NCBI RefSeq assembly: GCF_016863255.1
Contig: NZ_BOON01000002.1
Coordinates: 124,001 to 188,000 of the forward strand
DNA: 64,000 nt
Reading direction: 5' to 3'
From: Planosporangium mesophilum
Lineage (GTDB): Bacteria; Actinomycetota; Actinomycetes; Mycobacteriales; Micromonosporaceae
Part shown: piece after piece, positions 19,601-28,129 of the stretch
Layout of the letters: each line of letters opens with the position of its first letter
Numbering within the stretch: the stretch's first letter is position 1
Position numbers and translations under genes: made by a program
Notes under the pieces: model-generated
What the model saw: only the letters and a program-made list of their open reading frames with translations
The model's database searches: none
Told to the model about the DNA's origin: nothing

Positions 19601-20214
19601 AGCGGCTTGAGCTGGCGGCGCAGCTCGGCGGTGAGGTCGGTCAGGCGGTTGAGGTTGGTCTGCATCGCCTCGAGCTTGCGCACCGCCTTTTCCTTGCGCT
19701 TGCGGTGCTTGAGGACGCCGGCCGCCTCCTCGATGAAGGCGCGGCGGTCCTCGGGCTTGGCGTGCAGCATGCCGTCGAGCCGGCCCTGGCCGACGATGAT
19801 GTGCATCTCCCGGCCGATGCCGGAGTCGGACAGCAGTTCCTGGATGTCGAGCAGCCGGCAGTGGTTGCCGTTGATCTCGTACTCGCTCTCGCCGGAGCGG
19901 AACATCCGGCGGGTGATCGACACCTCGGTGTAGTCGATCGGCAGCGCACCGTCGGTGTTGTCGATCGTGAGCGTGACCTCGGCGCGGCCCAGCGGCGCCC
20001 GGCCGGACGTACCGGCGAAGATCACGTCTTCCATCTTGCCGCCACGCAGCGCCTTCGCGCCCTGCTCGCCCAGGACCCAGGCGATGGCGTCGACGACGTT
20101 CGACTTACCCGAGCCGTTGGGCCCGACCACACAGGTGATACCCGGCTCGAGTCTCATGCTCGTCGCGGAGGCGAAGGACTTGAACCCCTTCACCGTCAGG
20201 GTCTTGAGGTGCAC
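16639..20214 (-). CDS. smc: Chromosome segregation ATPase SMC
   Basis: 1191 residues, the usual SMC length. The N-terminal head begins MHLKTLTVKGFKSFA with Walker A GPNGSGKSN (about residues 32-40). Two long Ala/Glu/Arg-rich coiled coils flank a hinge around residues 500-660 (starting near LLGSVAALLSVEAGHE). The C-terminal head carries the signature LSGGERSL and Walker B FYIMDEVEAALDD. It is the core of the bacterial condensin with ScpA/ScpB, whose genes are not in this window. It is followed by a HAD gene with a 4-base overlap and preceded by a 222-base gap and a small coiled-coil gene. Confidence 0.98.
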   Translation of the reverse strand: MHLKTLTVKGFKSFASATSMRLEPGITCVVGPNGSGKSNVVDAIAWVLGEQGAKALRGGKMEDVIFAGTSGRAPLGRAEVTLTIDNTDGALPIDYTEVSITRRMFRSGESEYEINGNHCRLLDIQELLSDSGIGREMHIIVGQGRLDGMLHAKPEDRRAFIEEAAGVLKHRKRKEKAVRKLEAMQTNLNRLTDLTAELRRQLKPLGKQAEVARRAAGIQADLRDARLRLLADDLATLRETLDKEIADETALRERREQIERQAAEVGARLTALEAAHAADAPVLARAQETWYRLSALQERFRSTHQLAGERLRNLSMSTEDERPGRDPDQLAAESEKVREQEAMLRAELESAQDRLAEAVENRQQLERRLAEAEKALVAAHKAIADRREGLAKLSGQVESARSRTTAASDEIARLASGVTEAQARAEVAQEAYDAQAAGASEADRDDAELELRHSEAVRIHDAAAATVKQLSDAERTAEREAAQWKAREEALSMGLRRKDGAGALLARADRVPGLLGSVAALLSVEAGHEAALAAALGALADAVAVENVDGAIAAVDLLKTDDAGRAALLVASADTDQDGLRTERPPLPSGAHFALDLVQAPERLRPALKRALNNVVFAPDVATAQRVVGYAPALRAVTPDGDVFGAYAAAGGSGKAPSFIEVQAAVEEARQKKVDAESQVAQLKGELETAREAVAEAKERVSVAATAKRQAEGERNAAARKLAELGAAAKSARAEADRLSAGKVKAESAREEALMKLAELEERLRLAEDSPIEDDPSTVERDELAASVPQARQREMDVRLAVRTAEERVGAIAGRADALARQAAAERSARERAAARRAARARGAAVARAVVTAAERALEQIARTLEEAAAHRDTVAEARAEREEELVGVRAQAGELRTELERLTSAVHRDEVARAEQRLRIEQLEAKAAEEFGLDPDTLVAEYGPDVLVPPTHVEAAAAEAAEKPAPEPVPYDRATQEKRAAKGERELALLGKVNPLALEEFAALEERFKFLSDQLEDLKKTRRDLLTVVKDVDDRILEVFADAFRDTAREFEQVFSVLFPGGEGRLILTDPEDMLTTGVEVEARPPGKKIKRLSLLSGGERSLTAVAMLCAIFRARPSPFYIMDEVEAALDDVNLGRLITLFEQLREKSQLIIITHQKRTMEVADALYGVTMRNGVTEVISQRLNRDEAA

Positions 20215-20323
20215 GAATCTCCGAGTGTGGCGAACGGGCAGTTACCGCGAGGGTACCGTGCCGATGGCGACCGCACGTCCAGCGGCACAGCTGAGACGGG
20301 TGAAACCTGCCCTGGACACGGCT

Positions 20324-20358
20324 GCGCGCCGATCACCACGAGGGGTGGGTCGGCGCGC
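20324..20358 (-). terminator. Hairpin between the coiled-coil gene and smc
   Basis: Perfect 9-base arms GCGCGCCGA (20324-20332) and TCGGCGCGC (20350-20358) with a partly complementary loop (CACC/GGTG). It lies about 80 bases past the stop of the small coiled-coil gene and about 110 before smc, so it may end the short transcript. No U-tract is present on the minus strand. Confidence 0.4.
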
Positions 20359-20436
20359 TTTGTCTCTCAATGTGCCGGTCGTCGGACTTTCGGCACGGCC
20401 CGCCTCAACCGCACCGGCGGGCCAGTCCGTCGAACG

Positions 20437-20628
20437 TCAGGCCAGCGCCGGTTCGGGCAGGCGCAGCAGGTCGGCCTCGGACGCCGCGGCGGCGAGCCGG
20501 TCGTTCTCTGCCCGCAGCCTGGCGACCTCGAACTCGAGTGCCCGTACCTTGGCACGCAGTTGGGTGACCTCGTCGAGCAGACGCCGGTCAGGCGCGCTGC
20601 CAACGTGGCCGAAGAGGGCCTTCGCCAT
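20437..20628 (-). CDS. Small conserved coiled-coil protein upstream of smc
   Basis: 63 residues from ATG 20628 with AGGAG five to six bases before it. The sequence begins MAKALFGHVGSAPDRRLLDEV and continues as one amphipathic helix with a leucine/valine heptad (TQLRAKVRALEFEVARLRAEN). It ends in a short Leu/Pro/Ala tail. I recognise this as the kind of short coiled-coil protein conserved near smc in actinomycetes, without an assigned function. It has its own candidate promoter, containing a perfect palindrome, about 100 bases upstream. There is no signal peptide or membrane segment. Confidence 0.75.
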   Translation of the reverse strand: MAKALFGHVGSAPDRRLLDEVTQLRAKVRALEFEVARLRAENDRLAAAASEADLLRLPEPALA

Positions 20629-20731
20629 ATCGTCTCCTTGTAATGCGCAGCCGGTTCGGCCGGCCAAAGCGCGCGCCCAGTGGTTTCGCGGCCACTGCAC
20701 AAAGGCAGGAATGGGCGCGACTGGCGACACT

Positions 20732-20763
20732 TCTATAGTCCGTCGCCAAGGCGACAGAGTCAA
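20732..20763 (-). promoter_or_regulatory. Candidate promoter with embedded palindromic operator
   Basis: Minus strand: TTGACT (20763-20758) and TATAGA (20737-20732), with a 20-base spacer that is longer than ideal. The spacer contains the palindrome GTCGCC-n2-GGCGAC at 20742-20755, and a second GGCGAC half occurs at 20723-20728. A palindrome between the two promoter hexamers is a typical repressor position. Confidence 0.4.
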
Positions 20764-20901
20764 GCTCAGCCACGGCCAGCGCAAACGTGCCACACCGAGA
20801 TGCCGAGCGACGGGTGCCATCGTAGCGGAAATACTGAAGCAGCACATCCCGATGCGTCTATGGGTGACCGGGCTCTCACCCGTGTCCGCCTCGACATCTG
20901 T

Positions 20902-20931
20902 TTGTCACTCGACTCCCCGCGCGCGTACGGT
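20902..20931 (+). promoter_or_regulatory. Candidate promoter of the CAP-domain gene
   Basis: TTGTCA at 20902-20907 and TACGGT at 20926-20931 with an 18-base spacer, about 36 bases before the TTG start. The match is reasonable but such hexamers are common by chance. Confidence 0.4.
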
Positions 20932-20966
20932 CGGCCGCGTTGAACACCTCGGGTAGGAGGCGACGC

Positions 20967-21809
20967 TTGTCTCGGTTGGGCGGCCACGAGCCGGACGACA
21001 CGGTTGACATGAACGCATCGGACCCCTGGGCCCACACCGCACCGCTGCCCAGGAGCCCGTACCAGGATCCGTACGGCGGCGGGGCCTACGGATCACAGCC
21101 GTACGGCGACCCCCGGTACGGCTCCCCGCCCTCCGGCGGCGGTCCCGACCCGGCTGGTGAGGAGGCCAAGCGCCGGTTGAGCCCGCTCGGGATCGCCGGC
21201 ATGGTCGGCGCGATCGTGATCTCGATCGGTCTGATGGCGGTGCTACTGCGGCCGGTGTTCGCCAGCAAGTCCACGGCCACCCCCAACCTGCCCGGCCTGC
21301 TCGACCAGCCGCCGGCCGCGACCCTCGCGCCGCAGTCCGACCCCGAGATTCCGGTACCGACGGAGTCACCCAGCGCAACTCCCTCGCCGACCCGGTCGGC
21401 TGCGCCCACCCCCAGGCAGGCGGCGGGCAACGCCCAGGTGGAGGACGCCGTCGTCGCCCTGGTCAACGGCGTACGGCGTAAGGCCAAGTGCGACCCGGTC
21501 CGCAACGACCGCCGGCTGCGCGAGGCCGCACGTCAGCACAGCGCCGACATGGCCGCCGGTGGCTTCCTCAGCTCCACCGGCAGCGACGGCAGCTCGGCCG
21601 CCGACCGGATGCGGGCCGCCGGCCACGACGATCCCCTGTCGGAGAACCTCGCCCGCGGGCCCGAATCGGCGCGGGACGTCGTGGCGCGCTGGCTGGACAG
21701 CCGGGAACAGCGGCGGAACATCCTCGACTGCGACGCGCGGTCGGTCGGCGTCGGGGTCGTCGTGTCCGTCGACGGCACGCCGTACTGGACCCAGGATTTC
21801 GGGCAGTAG
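20967..21809 (+). CDS. Membrane-anchored CAP (SCP/PR-1)-domain protein with lost histidines
   Basis: 280 residues from a TTG at 20967, six bases after GTAGGAGG; this site decides the start. The N-terminus is a Gly/Tyr/Pro-rich cytoplasmic segment, then one transmembrane helix (about residues 70-92). A Ser/Pro/Thr-rich linker leads to a CAP domain from about residue 155 (VEDAVVALVNGVRRKAKC). The domain keeps HSADMA, the ENLARG glutamate and the WLDS-RRNIL block. The histidine usually found in the FSHTGSDG segment is serine here (FLSSTGSDG), and the HR-x-NIL histidine is also gone. It may therefore bind ligand without metal. The role of bacterial CAP proteins is poorly known. Confidence 0.8.
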   Translation: MSRLGGHEPDDTVDMNASDPWAHTAPLPRSPYQDPYGGGAYGSQPYGDPRYGSPPSGGGPDPAGEEAKRRLSPLGIAGMVGAIVISIGLMAVLLRPVFASKSTATPNLPGLLDQPPAATLAPQSDPEIPVPTESPSATPSPTRSAAPTPRQAAGNAQVEDAVVALVNGVRRKAKCDPVRNDRRLREAARQHSADMAAGGFLSSTGSDGSSAADRMRAAGHDDPLSENLARGPESARDVVARWLDSREQRRNILDCDARSVGVGVVVSVDGTPYWTQDFGQ

Positions 21810-21837
21810 GCGACACCCGCTCCGGTCGGGAGTCGTT

Positions 21838-22506
21838 GTGCCTCTCGTGACGACGCTGCTGCGACTGGACGTCCATCCGCTCATCGCGCCGCAGCTGTGG
21901 GACGCCGTCACCGAGTACGGTTCCACCCGGGCCGACGGGCTGACCGTCGTCGTCAACGTCGCGGACGGGCCGGGCAACGGCCGTGACCCGTCCTACACGG
22001 CCGCGACCGACCGGCTCGCCGCCGCCGGGGTCACGCTGCTCGGCTACGTCGACCTCCGCTTCGCCACCCGGCCCGTCGCCCGGGTGCTCGCCGACGTGGA
22101 CCGCTGGGCGGGCTACCCGGTACAGGGCGTGTTCCTCGACCGGGCGCCCAGCACCCCGTACGCGATCGGCCCGGCCGCCGTCGCGGTCAGCTCGGCCCGG
22201 CGCGCCGGGTTCGGCCGGACGGTGCTCAACCCGGGGCTGGTCCCGGACCCGATCTACCGCGACCTCGGGGCGACGATCTGCGTCTTCGACGGCGACTGGC
22301 GGCGCTACCTGCGCTGGGACGGCGCGGGCTGCGAACCCGGCGACGGCCACCTGATCCACTCCGTGCCGCCGGCCGAATCGGACGACGCCTGGCTGCTGCA
22401 GGCCGTCCGCCACGCCGGGTTCGGCATGGTCACCGACCTCGCGCCGCCCCGGGAGTACGCGGGCCTGCCGGCCTGGCTGACCGCGGCGACCCCGGTACCC
22501 GTCTAG
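21838..22506 (+). CDS. Spherulation-specific family 4 (spherulin-4-like) protein
   Basis: 222 residues from GTG 21838 (GGGAG five bases upstream), 28 bases after the CAP gene and probably in the same transcript. The pattern resembles the spherulin-4 family, a TIM-barrel glycoside-hydrolase-like fold: [61 protein letters not shown] and a terminal GFGMVTDL block. No signal peptide is visible, whereas many relatives are secreted. Enzymatic function is unproven. Its TAG stop shares the four bases CTAG with the stop of the convergent mutM. Confidence 0.7.
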   Translation: MPLVTTLLRLDVHPLIAPQLWDAVTEYGSTRADGLTVVVNVADGPGNGRDPSYTAATDRLAAAGVTLLGYVDLRFATRPVARVLADVDRWAGYPVQGVFLDRAPSTPYAIGPAAVAVSSARRAGFGRTVLNPGLVPDPIYRDLGATICVFDGDWRRYLRWDGAGCEPGDGHLIHSVPPAESDDAWLLQAVRHAGFGMVTDLAPPREYAGLPAWLTAATPVPV

Positions 22507-23357
22507 GGGTGCGCCCGGCGCGGCCGGGGCTGGCAGCGAGGGCAGGAGTACGACGAGCGGTTCATGAACGCCTCCCGCCGCACCGGGGTGCCGCACCGGG
22601 GGCAGGGCTCGCCGCCCCGGCCGTACACCGCGAGCGCCCGGTCGAAGTACCCGCTCTCGCCGTTGACGTTGACGTACAGCGCGTCGAAGCTGGTGCCGCC
22701 CTGCCCGATCGCCTCGTTCAGCACGTCGCGTACGTGTCCCAGGAGGGTGCGCGCCAGCGGTCGGGTGAGCGTCTCGGTCGGCCGCGCCCAGTGCAGCCGC
22801 GAGCGCCACAGCGACTCGTCGGCGTAGATGTTGCCGATCCCGGAGACCAGCGTCTGGTCCAGCAGCGCCCGCTTCACCCCGGTGCGCTTGCGGCGCAACG
22901 CCTCCACGAACTCGCCCTCCACAAAGGAAGGGTCCACCGGGTCGAGCGCGATGTGGGTGATCTCGGGCGGCAGCACCGCGCCGCCGGGCGAGATCGACAG
23001 GCCGCCGAACGTACGCTGATCCACGAAGCGCAGCTCGGGGCCATCGTCGTCGAAGCGGAACCGGATCCGCAGGTGTACTTCGTCGGGCGTACCGACCGGC
23101 TGGAGCAGCATCTGACCCGACATGCCGAGGTGGCCGACGACCGCCGCGTCGTCGTCCAGCGGCAGCCAGAGGTACTTGCCCCGGCGGCGGACCCCGGTGA
23201 CCGTACGGTCGGCGAGCGCGGCGGCGAAGTCGACCGGGCCGGGTACGTGGCGGCGCACCGCACGCGGGTGCAGTACCTCCGCACTCTTGATCCGGCGGCC
23301 GGTGACCCACTGGTCCAGACCCCGTCGCACGGTCTCGACCTCGGGTAGTTCGGGCAC
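22503..23357 (-). CDS. mutM: Formamidopyrimidine-DNA glycosylase (Fpg/MutM)
   Basis: Base-excision repair enzyme that removes 8-oxoguanine and FapyG. The start is GTG 23357, giving [13 protein letters not shown] after Met, in which the N-terminal proline is the catalytic nucleophile and the adjacent Glu is conserved. The total is 284 residues. [11 protein letters not shown] carries the conserved lysine and GIGNIYADE the helix-two-turn-helix. The C-terminal zinc finger has the spacing CPRC-x16-CPRC. It is the last gene of the rnc-linked group and ends against the convergent spherulin-like gene. The upstream neighbour is 8 bases away. Confidence 0.97.
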   Translation of the reverse strand: MPELPEVETVRRGLDQWVTGRRIKSAEVLHPRAVRRHVPGPVDFAAALADRTVTGVRRRGKYLWLPLDDDAAVVGHLGMSGQMLLQPVGTPDEVHLRIRFRFDDDGPELRFVDQRTFGGLSISPGGAVLPPEITHIALDPVDPSFVEGEFVEALRRKRTGVKRALLDQTLVSGIGNIYADESLWRSRLHWARPTETLTRPLARTLLGHVRDVLNEAIGQGGTSFDALYVNVNGESGYFDRALAVYGRGGEPCPRCGTPVRREAFMNRSSYSCPRCQPRPRRAHP

Positions 23358-23365
23358 GGTCCCTC

Positions 23366-24541
23366 CTAGACGGCGAAGCGCCAGACGGTGATCAGGTAGG
23401 CGCCGTACCACAGGCCGAACAGCGCGTAGCAGGCCCCGACCAGCAGCGTCGTGCGCGTCCGGGCCCGCGCCAGCGCCAGCGCCGCCGGGACGAGGATCAC
23501 CAGCACGGGTACGAGCAGCCGTGGCTTGGAATGGTAGTAACCGCTCTGGCCGACGGCCAGCACGAGCGCGGTCAGCCCGTACACCAGCAGGGGCGTCCAG
23601 ACCCGGCGGGCGACCGCCACCACGGCGGCGACCACCGACGCGATCAGGATCAGGGCGATGCTGACCTGGACCCAGCCGTCACCGGTCCGCAGCGAGTCCA
23701 GGACGAACGCCAGCGCGCCCCGCCCGAAGTCGAAGGTCGTACCCCAGCCGGCCGTCTGGATCTCGAACCAGGCGTGCCAACTGCCCGCCCGCCGGCCGAC
23801 CCACCACAGGTACGCGGGCACACCGAGCAGCGCCGGCGCCACCGCGACGACGGCCCGCCACCGGCCGGCCCGGCCGGCGCGCACCTCGGTCAGGGCGGCG
23901 ACGGCCAACGCGACCGCGAGCGCCGCACCGGTCGGCCGGGTCAGCGCGGCGGCCAGGCCGAGCAGGCCGGCGGCCGGCCAGGATCGCCGGTGGGCGGCGA
24001 GCAGCGCGCCGGCGACGAGCGCGACGAAGAGGCTCTCGGAGTACCCCATCGAGAGCACGACCGACATCGGCTGGGCGCAGAACAGCAGCGTCCACGCGGC
24101 CGCGGCGCGGCTGTCGTACAGGCGCCGGCCCAGGGCGAACAGGAGCACCGCGGCCGCCGCCCCGGCGATCCAGGAGACGGTCAGCGCGGCGGCCTCGAAG
24201 CCCAGCCCGGTCGCGTGGTGCACGCCCCGTACCAGCAGTGGATACCCGGGGAAGAACGCGATGCTGCCGCCGTCCTCGCTGTCCCGGAGCGCGGCGAGGG
24301 AGCCGTGCGGGTACCCGTTGCGCGCCACCCGGACGAACCAGCCGGCGTCCCACGACAGCAGCCGCGCCACGACGCCGCGGTCACCCGGAGGCAGCATCCA
24401 GGCGATCAACGCCACCTGGACGATCCGGGTACCGGCGTAGACCGCCAGCGGGATCAGCAGCCACCGCAGGCGTCGCCAGCCGGCGGCCGAGCCGGTCCCG
24501 GTACCCGTCGTGGTGGCCGTACGGGTCTGGTCGACGGCCAT
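23366..24541 (-). CDS. PIG-V-like polytopic mannosyltransferase
   Basis: 391 residues with about ten hydrophobic helices. The first extracytoplasmic loop has [15 protein letters not shown], the acidic motif expected for GT-C polyprenyl-phosphate-mannose-dependent transferases, and [10 protein letters not shown] follows. The pattern fits the GPI mannosyltransferase 2 (PIG-V) superfamily, which in actinobacteria adds mannose from polyprenyl-P-mannose to glycolipids or proteins outside the membrane. It is 3 bases downstream of rnc and 8 before mutM, so it lies inside the operon, although its function is unrelated. Confidence 0.75.
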   Translation of the reverse strand: MAVDQTRTATTTGTGTGSAAGWRRLRWLLIPLAVYAGTRIVQVALIAWMLPPGDRGVVARLLSWDAGWFVRVARNGYPHGSLAALRDSEDGGSIAFFPGYPLLVRGVHHATGLGFEAAALTVSWIAGAAAAVLLFALGRRLYDSRAAAAWTLLFCAQPMSVVLSMGYSESLFVALVAGALLAAHRRSWPAAGLLGLAAALTRPTGAALAVALAVAALTEVRAGRAGRWRAVVAVAPALLGVPAYLWWVGRRAGSWHAWFEIQTAGWGTTFDFGRGALAFVLDSLRTGDGWVQVSIALILIASVVAAVVAVARRVWTPLLVYGLTALVLAVGQSGYYHSKPRLLVPVLVILVPAALALARARTRTTLLVGACYALFGLWYGAYLITVWRFAV

Positions 24542-24544
24542 GGC

Positions 24545-25417
24545 TCACGCGGCCGGGTCGGTATCGGCGTCCGGCCGCTTCTCGGCGGGCCCGGCATCCC
24601 CGGGCACCTCGCGCTGGGCCTCCTCGGCGGCGCGCCCGGCCTGGGCCGCGCTGCCGGGCGCGGCGGTGTCCTGCGCGGCCGCGGCGGCGGTCTCGCGCTC
24701 GGCGCGGGCCGACAGCTCACGCCACGCCGCCTCGGCGGCCCGCTGCTCGGCCTCCTTCTTGCTGCGCCCCTCGGAGCCGCCGTACCGCTCGCCGGCCACC
24801 ACGGCCCACGCCGTGAAGGTCTTGGCGTGGTCGGGCCCCGCCTCGTCGATGCGGTACTCCGGCACGCCCAGGCCCAGCCCCGCGGTCAACTCCTGGAGGC
24901 TGGTCTTCCAGTCCAGGGCGGCGCCCCGGCCGGCGGCGTCCGCCATCAGCGGGTCGAACAGCCGGTGGATCACCTCGGTCGCGGTCCCCAGACCGTGCTG
25001 GAGGTAGATCGCGCCGAGCAGCGCCTCGAGGGTGTCGGCCAGGATGCTCGCCTTGTTGCGGCCGCCGGTCGCCTCCTCGCCCTTGCCGAGCAGCAGGTAC
25101 GGGCCGAGCCCGGCCGGGCCGAGGCCGCGCGCCACGTCGGCGAGCGCCCGCATGTTGACCACGCTGGCACGCAGCTTCGCCAGCTGACCTTCGGGCAGGT
25201 CGGGGTGGTTGTGGAAGAGCGCCGTCGTGATCACCACGCCGAGCACGGAGTCGCCCAGGAACTCGAGCCGCTCGTTGGTGGGCAGGCCGCCGTTCTCGTA
25301 CGCGTACGACCGGTGGGTCAGCGACCGGCGCAGCAGCGCGGCGTCGAGCTCCACGCCGAACGCCGCCTCCAGATGGGTGACCGGAGGGCGTCCCTTCATC
25401 CGCTCACTGCTGCTCAT
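24545..25417 (-). CDS. rnc: Ribonuclease III
   Basis: Double-strand-specific endoribonuclease for rRNA and mRNA processing, 290 residues. The catalytic signature [13 protein letters not shown] is at about residues 47-59, and the second acidic site is in [13 protein letters not shown]. The double-stranded RNA-binding domain spans about residues 165-232 ([10 protein letters not shown] ... [16 protein letters not shown]). Some 55 further residues form an Ala/Glu/Asp-rich tail not found in E. coli RNase III. The start overlaps the plsX stop by 4 bases. yceD-rpmF-plsX-rnc-mutM is a classic bacterial cluster. Confidence 0.97.
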   Translation of the reverse strand: MSSSERMKGRPPVTHLEAAFGVELDAALLRRSLTHRSYAYENGGLPTNERLEFLGDSVLGVVITTALFHNHPDLPEGQLAKLRASVVNMRALADVARGLGPAGLGPYLLLGKGEEATGGRNKASILADTLEALLGAIYLQHGLGTATEVIHRLFDPLMADAAGRGAALDWKTSLQELTAGLGLGVPEYRIDEAGPDHAKTFTAWAVVAGERYGGSEGRSKKEAEQRAAEAAWRELSARAERETAAAAAQDTAAPGSAAQAGRAAEEAQREVPGDAGPAEKRPDADTDPAA

Positions 25418-26415
25418 GTCGTCACCTCGTCCGCGTCGGCCGCTGTGGCCACCAGGATGGTCTCCGCGATACTGCTGACCGTGCCGGCCCGGTGCAGACG
25501 AGCGGCCAGTGCGATGCCGGATGCGACGTCCGCGCCGGTGGCCTTGCCATGGCAGACCACGACCGTACCGGGAACGCCCAGCAGCGCGGCGGCCCGGGGA
25601 ACGGTCGGCTGTTCGGCACCGCCCGCCAGGGCGTACGCCCCCTCGACGGCCTTGAGTAGCACGTTGCCCGTGAACCCGTCGGTCACGATCACGTCGGCGG
25701 GACCCCCCAGCGGCACGTCGTACCCCTCCACGGTGCCGACATACGTGGCATCGCCGGGCAGTACGCCGCCGGCGAGGAGGCTCGTCTGCGCCGCCCGGCG
25801 CGCCCGGTCACCCTTGCCGGGCTCCGTGCCGTTGGACAGCAGCCCGACGCGCGGGGCGGGCAGGCCGTGCAGGAGCCGGGCGTACGCGGCACCGAGCGCC
25901 GCGTGCTGGACCAGCACGTCGGCCTTGGCCTCGGTGGAGGCGCCGACGTCGAGCAGCACGACCGGCCCGGCCAGTCCGGGCAGGGTCACGGCCAGGGCCG
26001 GTCGGCGGACGCCGCGCAGTCGCCCGAGGGCGTGGACCGCGGCGGTGACCGACGCGCCGCTGTGCCCGGCCGAGACGACGGCGTCGGCCCGCCCCTCGGC
26101 GAGTTCGCCGACGGCCGCCCGTACCGAGGTGTCGGTGCGGACCGCACGCAGGGGCGGGTCGGCCATGCCCACAACGCCGGCGACGTCGCGGACGGTGACC
26201 CGGCGGCGGTCGGCGGCGGGGAGCGCGGCGATGACCTCGTCGGCTACCCGGTGCGGGCCGACGAGGAGAAGGTGGAGCTCGGGATCGGCGCCACAGGCGC
26301 GCAGAGCGCCGTCAACCACGACGGCGGGTGCGTTGTCCCCGCCGAGGAGGTCGACGGCGATCCGCGCGACACCGGTCACGGGTGCCGGTTGCCGGGGCCC
26401 CGAATCCGGGGCCAC
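25414..26415 (-). CDS. plsX: Phosphate acyltransferase PlsX
   Basis: Converts acyl-ACP to acyl-phosphate, the first step of PlsXY phospholipid synthesis. 333 residues are counted from GTG 26415, which has AGGGTGG at suitable spacing. The next in-frame GTG at 26379 gives 321 residues but no ribosome-binding site. The core begins [23 protein letters not shown], and [40 protein letters not shown] and [18 protein letters not shown] are family signatures. It lies 65 bases after rpmF and overlaps rnc by 4 bases. Confidence 0.93.
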   Translation of the reverse strand: MAPDSGPRQPAPVTGVARIAVDLLGGDNAPAVVVDGALRACGADPELHLLLVGPHRVADEVIAALPAADRRRVTVRDVAGVVGMADPPLRAVRTDTSVRAAVGELAEGRADAVVSAGHSGASVTAAVHALGRLRGVRRPALAVTLPGLAGPVVLLDVGASTEAKADVLVQHAALGAAYARLLHGLPAPRVGLLSNGTEPGKGDRARRAAQTSLLAGGVLPGDATYVGTVEGYDVPLGGPADVIVTDGFTGNVLLKAVEGAYALAGGAEQPTVPRAAALLGVPGTVVVCHGKATGADVASGIALAARLHRAGTVSSIAETILVATAADADEVTT

Positions 26416-26480
26416 CGGTCCACCCTGAGCCGGCTGAAGGTGCAGCTGCCGCTCGGATCGTGTCAACCCGATGCCGTCGG

Positions 26481-26654
26481 TCAGACCTCGATGACCTGGC
26501 GGCCGTTGTACGTCCCGCACACGGTGCAGGCCGCGTGCGGCAGCTTCGGGGAACGGCACTGCGGGCACGCCACGGTCGCCACCGCGGTCGCCTTCCACTG
26601 CGCCCGGCGAGAGCGGGTGTTGCTGCGCGACATCTTCCGCTTGGGGACGGCCAC
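26481..26654 (-). CDS. rpmF: 50S ribosomal protein L32, zinc-ribbon type
   Basis: 57 residues from GTG 26654: [20 protein letters not shown] is the classical L32 N-terminus, and it ends NGRQVIEV. Two CxxC pairs (CPQC and CTVC) make the zinc ribbon of the C+ form. It starts 5 bases after the yceD stop, so it is translated from the same message, and plsX follows. Confidence 0.96.
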   Translation of the reverse strand: MAVPKRKMSRSNTRSRRAQWKATAVATVACPQCRSPKLPHAACTVCGTYNGRQVIEV

Positions 26655-26659
26655 GGGTG

Positions 26660-27232
26660 TTACTCCTCGGTCTTATGCGTCGTATGCATGTCTTCAAGGG
26701 CCGCCCAGCGCAGGTCGACCTGCCGATGACTGTGGTCATCCGGCAGTTCGTCCCAGTGCGCCCCACACTCGGGGCACAGCCCTGGGCAGTCCTCGCGGCA
26801 CAGCGGGTTGTTCGGCAGTATGAGCACCACCGCGTCCCGCAGAGCCGGCTCCAGGTCGATCAGATCGCCCTGCATCCGGCCCACCTCGTCCTCGTCGGTC
26901 GTCTCGTCCGTGGTGCTGTTCGCGTACGCGTACAGCTCCTGGATCTCGACGTCCAACGTGTCGACGATCGGGCCCAGGCACCGTCCGCACTCCCCCCTCA
27001 GCTCGCCGGTGACCGTGCCGGAGACGAGAACGCCTTCGGAAACGGACTCCAGCCGGAGGCTGAGGGTGAGGTCGGAGCGGGCTGGCACCCCGATCATCTC
27101 CAGACCGAGGCCGTCGGGCGCGGGCACCGTCCGTTCGACCATACGCATTGCCCCCGGGCGTCGCGGCAGGTCCCTCGTTTCGAGGACGAGCGGAGACCGG
27201 GGGTCGGGATGGGTCTGTGTCTGATGCTGCAT
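26660..27232 (-). CDS. YceD/DUF177-family protein
   Basis: 190 residues. The DUF177 family lies upstream of rpmF in most bacteria, and its plant and bacterial members affect 23S rRNA accumulation. Key features are the CGRCL motif (with the cysteine in [10 protein letters not shown]), an acidic middle ([11 protein letters not shown]), and the second Cys pair and [19 protein letters not shown] near the C-terminus, ending in the usual Trp-Ala-Ala-Leu block. Cys-rich [14 protein letters not shown] suggests metal binding in this lineage. The gene is followed 5 bases later by rpmF. Confidence 0.9.
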   Translation of the reverse strand: MQHQTQTHPDPRSPLVLETRDLPRRPGAMRMVERTVPAPDGLGLEMIGVPARSDLTLSLRLESVSEGVLVSGTVTGELRGECGRCLGPIVDTLDVEIQELYAYANSTTDETTDEDEVGRMQGDLIDLEPALRDAVVLILPNNPLCREDCPGLCPECGAHWDELPDDHSHRQVDLRWAALEDMHTTHKTEE

Positions 27233-27327
27233 CGTAGGCTCCGGCCAAGGAGAGGCCGTCGGGCAAGGTTACCCGAACGGCGGGGTGAGCGTCGAACCGG
27301 GTAGCTGCGGCTCCGGAGGACGGGTGG

Positions 27328-27822
27328 TCAGAAGGGCAGCGGCCGCTCGTCCTCTTCAACCTGGAACGAGCCGATCTCCCGCAGCGCGTGCATCTTGTCC
27401 CGCCCCCGCTCGATGGAGGCCAGCGAGCGGGTGAGGAGCTGCTCGAAGTTGGCCAGCGCGGTGTCGACGTAGTCGTCCACCTCGTCGCGCAGCCGCTGGG
27501 CCTCGGTACGCGCCTCGGCGATGATCCGGGCCGCCTCGTGCTCGGCGGAGACGACGATCTCGTTGATGGAGACCAGCCGCGCGTGCTCGGCCTCCCCCTC
27601 CGAGATGATCCGCTCCGCCTCCCGCTGGCCGGCATCAATGATCTTGTCGCGCTCCTCCAGCAGCGCGCCGGCCCGCCGCAGCTCCGCCGGCAACTCCACG
27701 CGCAGCTGCTCGAGGGAGGCGATCATCTCGCCACGGTCCACGATGCAGTTGCGCGACATCGGAACCGAGCGCGCGCCTTCGACCAGCGCAATCATCTCGT
27801 CGATGCGATCGAGCGGATCCAC
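27328..27822 (-). CDS. DivIVA-like cell-division protein (SepIVA type)
   Basis: 164 residues, almost wholly helical, starting MDPLDRIDEMIALVEGARSVPMS. The central coiled coil has alternating Ala/Glu/Arg segments (REAERIISEGEAEHARL, EHEAARIIAEARTEAQRLRDEVDDY), like the DivIVA/ATP-synthase-B-like group. It ends VEEDERPLPF. The mycobacterial orthologue by position and pattern (about Rv2927c, SepIVA) is an essential septation and intracellular-membrane-domain factor. It lies between yceD (95 bases) and a 307-base gap. Assignment by resemblance and synteny. Confidence 0.8.
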   Translation of the reverse strand: MDPLDRIDEMIALVEGARSVPMSRNCIVDRGEMIASLEQLRVELPAELRRAGALLEERDKIIDAGQREAERIISEGEAEHARLVSINEIVVSAEHEAARIIAEARTEAQRLRDEVDDYVDTALANFEQLLTRSLASIERGRDKMHALREIGSFQVEEDERPLPF

Positions 27823-28129
27823 CTGAGGTCACTCCTGTCAGCGATCGGTCACCGAGGCCGATGCGGTCGCACACCATGATGCCGTCCGCGTGCCACCCGC
27901 GTACGGTGGGCGGCCCGCCGTCCGGATCGTGCGAACCGGCCGACCAGCCGGCCGGGCCCACCCGACCAGCCCGGCCCCGTCGCGCGAGCCTTGAAGACGA
28001 CCCGACCTGCGCAGAGTTTGCCGTCCTCACCGACCGATCGGGGCAGTTCGGACAAAATATCCCTATCCGGGTGCTCGTCCAGGTCGGTCGGGCCGGTTCT
28101 CCACCGCGACCCTCAGGCTCGTGGCCGCG
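27823..28129. other. Spacer between coaD and the SepIVA-type gene
   Basis: 307 bases with no supportable gene. On the minus strand the stretch around 28040-28070 is relatively AT-rich (GGATAGGGATATTTTG) and may hold the promoter of the SepIVA-type gene. Short frames across it have no family resemblance. Confidence 0.5.

Larger units (their letters stand above)
20629..20966. other. Divergent regulatory spacer between coiled-coil gene and CAP-domain gene
   Basis: 338 bases with no supportable gene. It holds the minus-strand promoter with palindrome (20732-20763), a small hairpin GGGTGA/TCACCC at 20862-20867 and 20876-20881, and a plus-strand promoter candidate (20902-20931). Confidence 0.6.

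Noticed and set aside
16744-20643. Very long plus-strand open frame antisense to smc
   Set aside because: Product is low-complexity Gly/Arg/Leu-rich with no family resemblance; high GC keeps antisense frames open.
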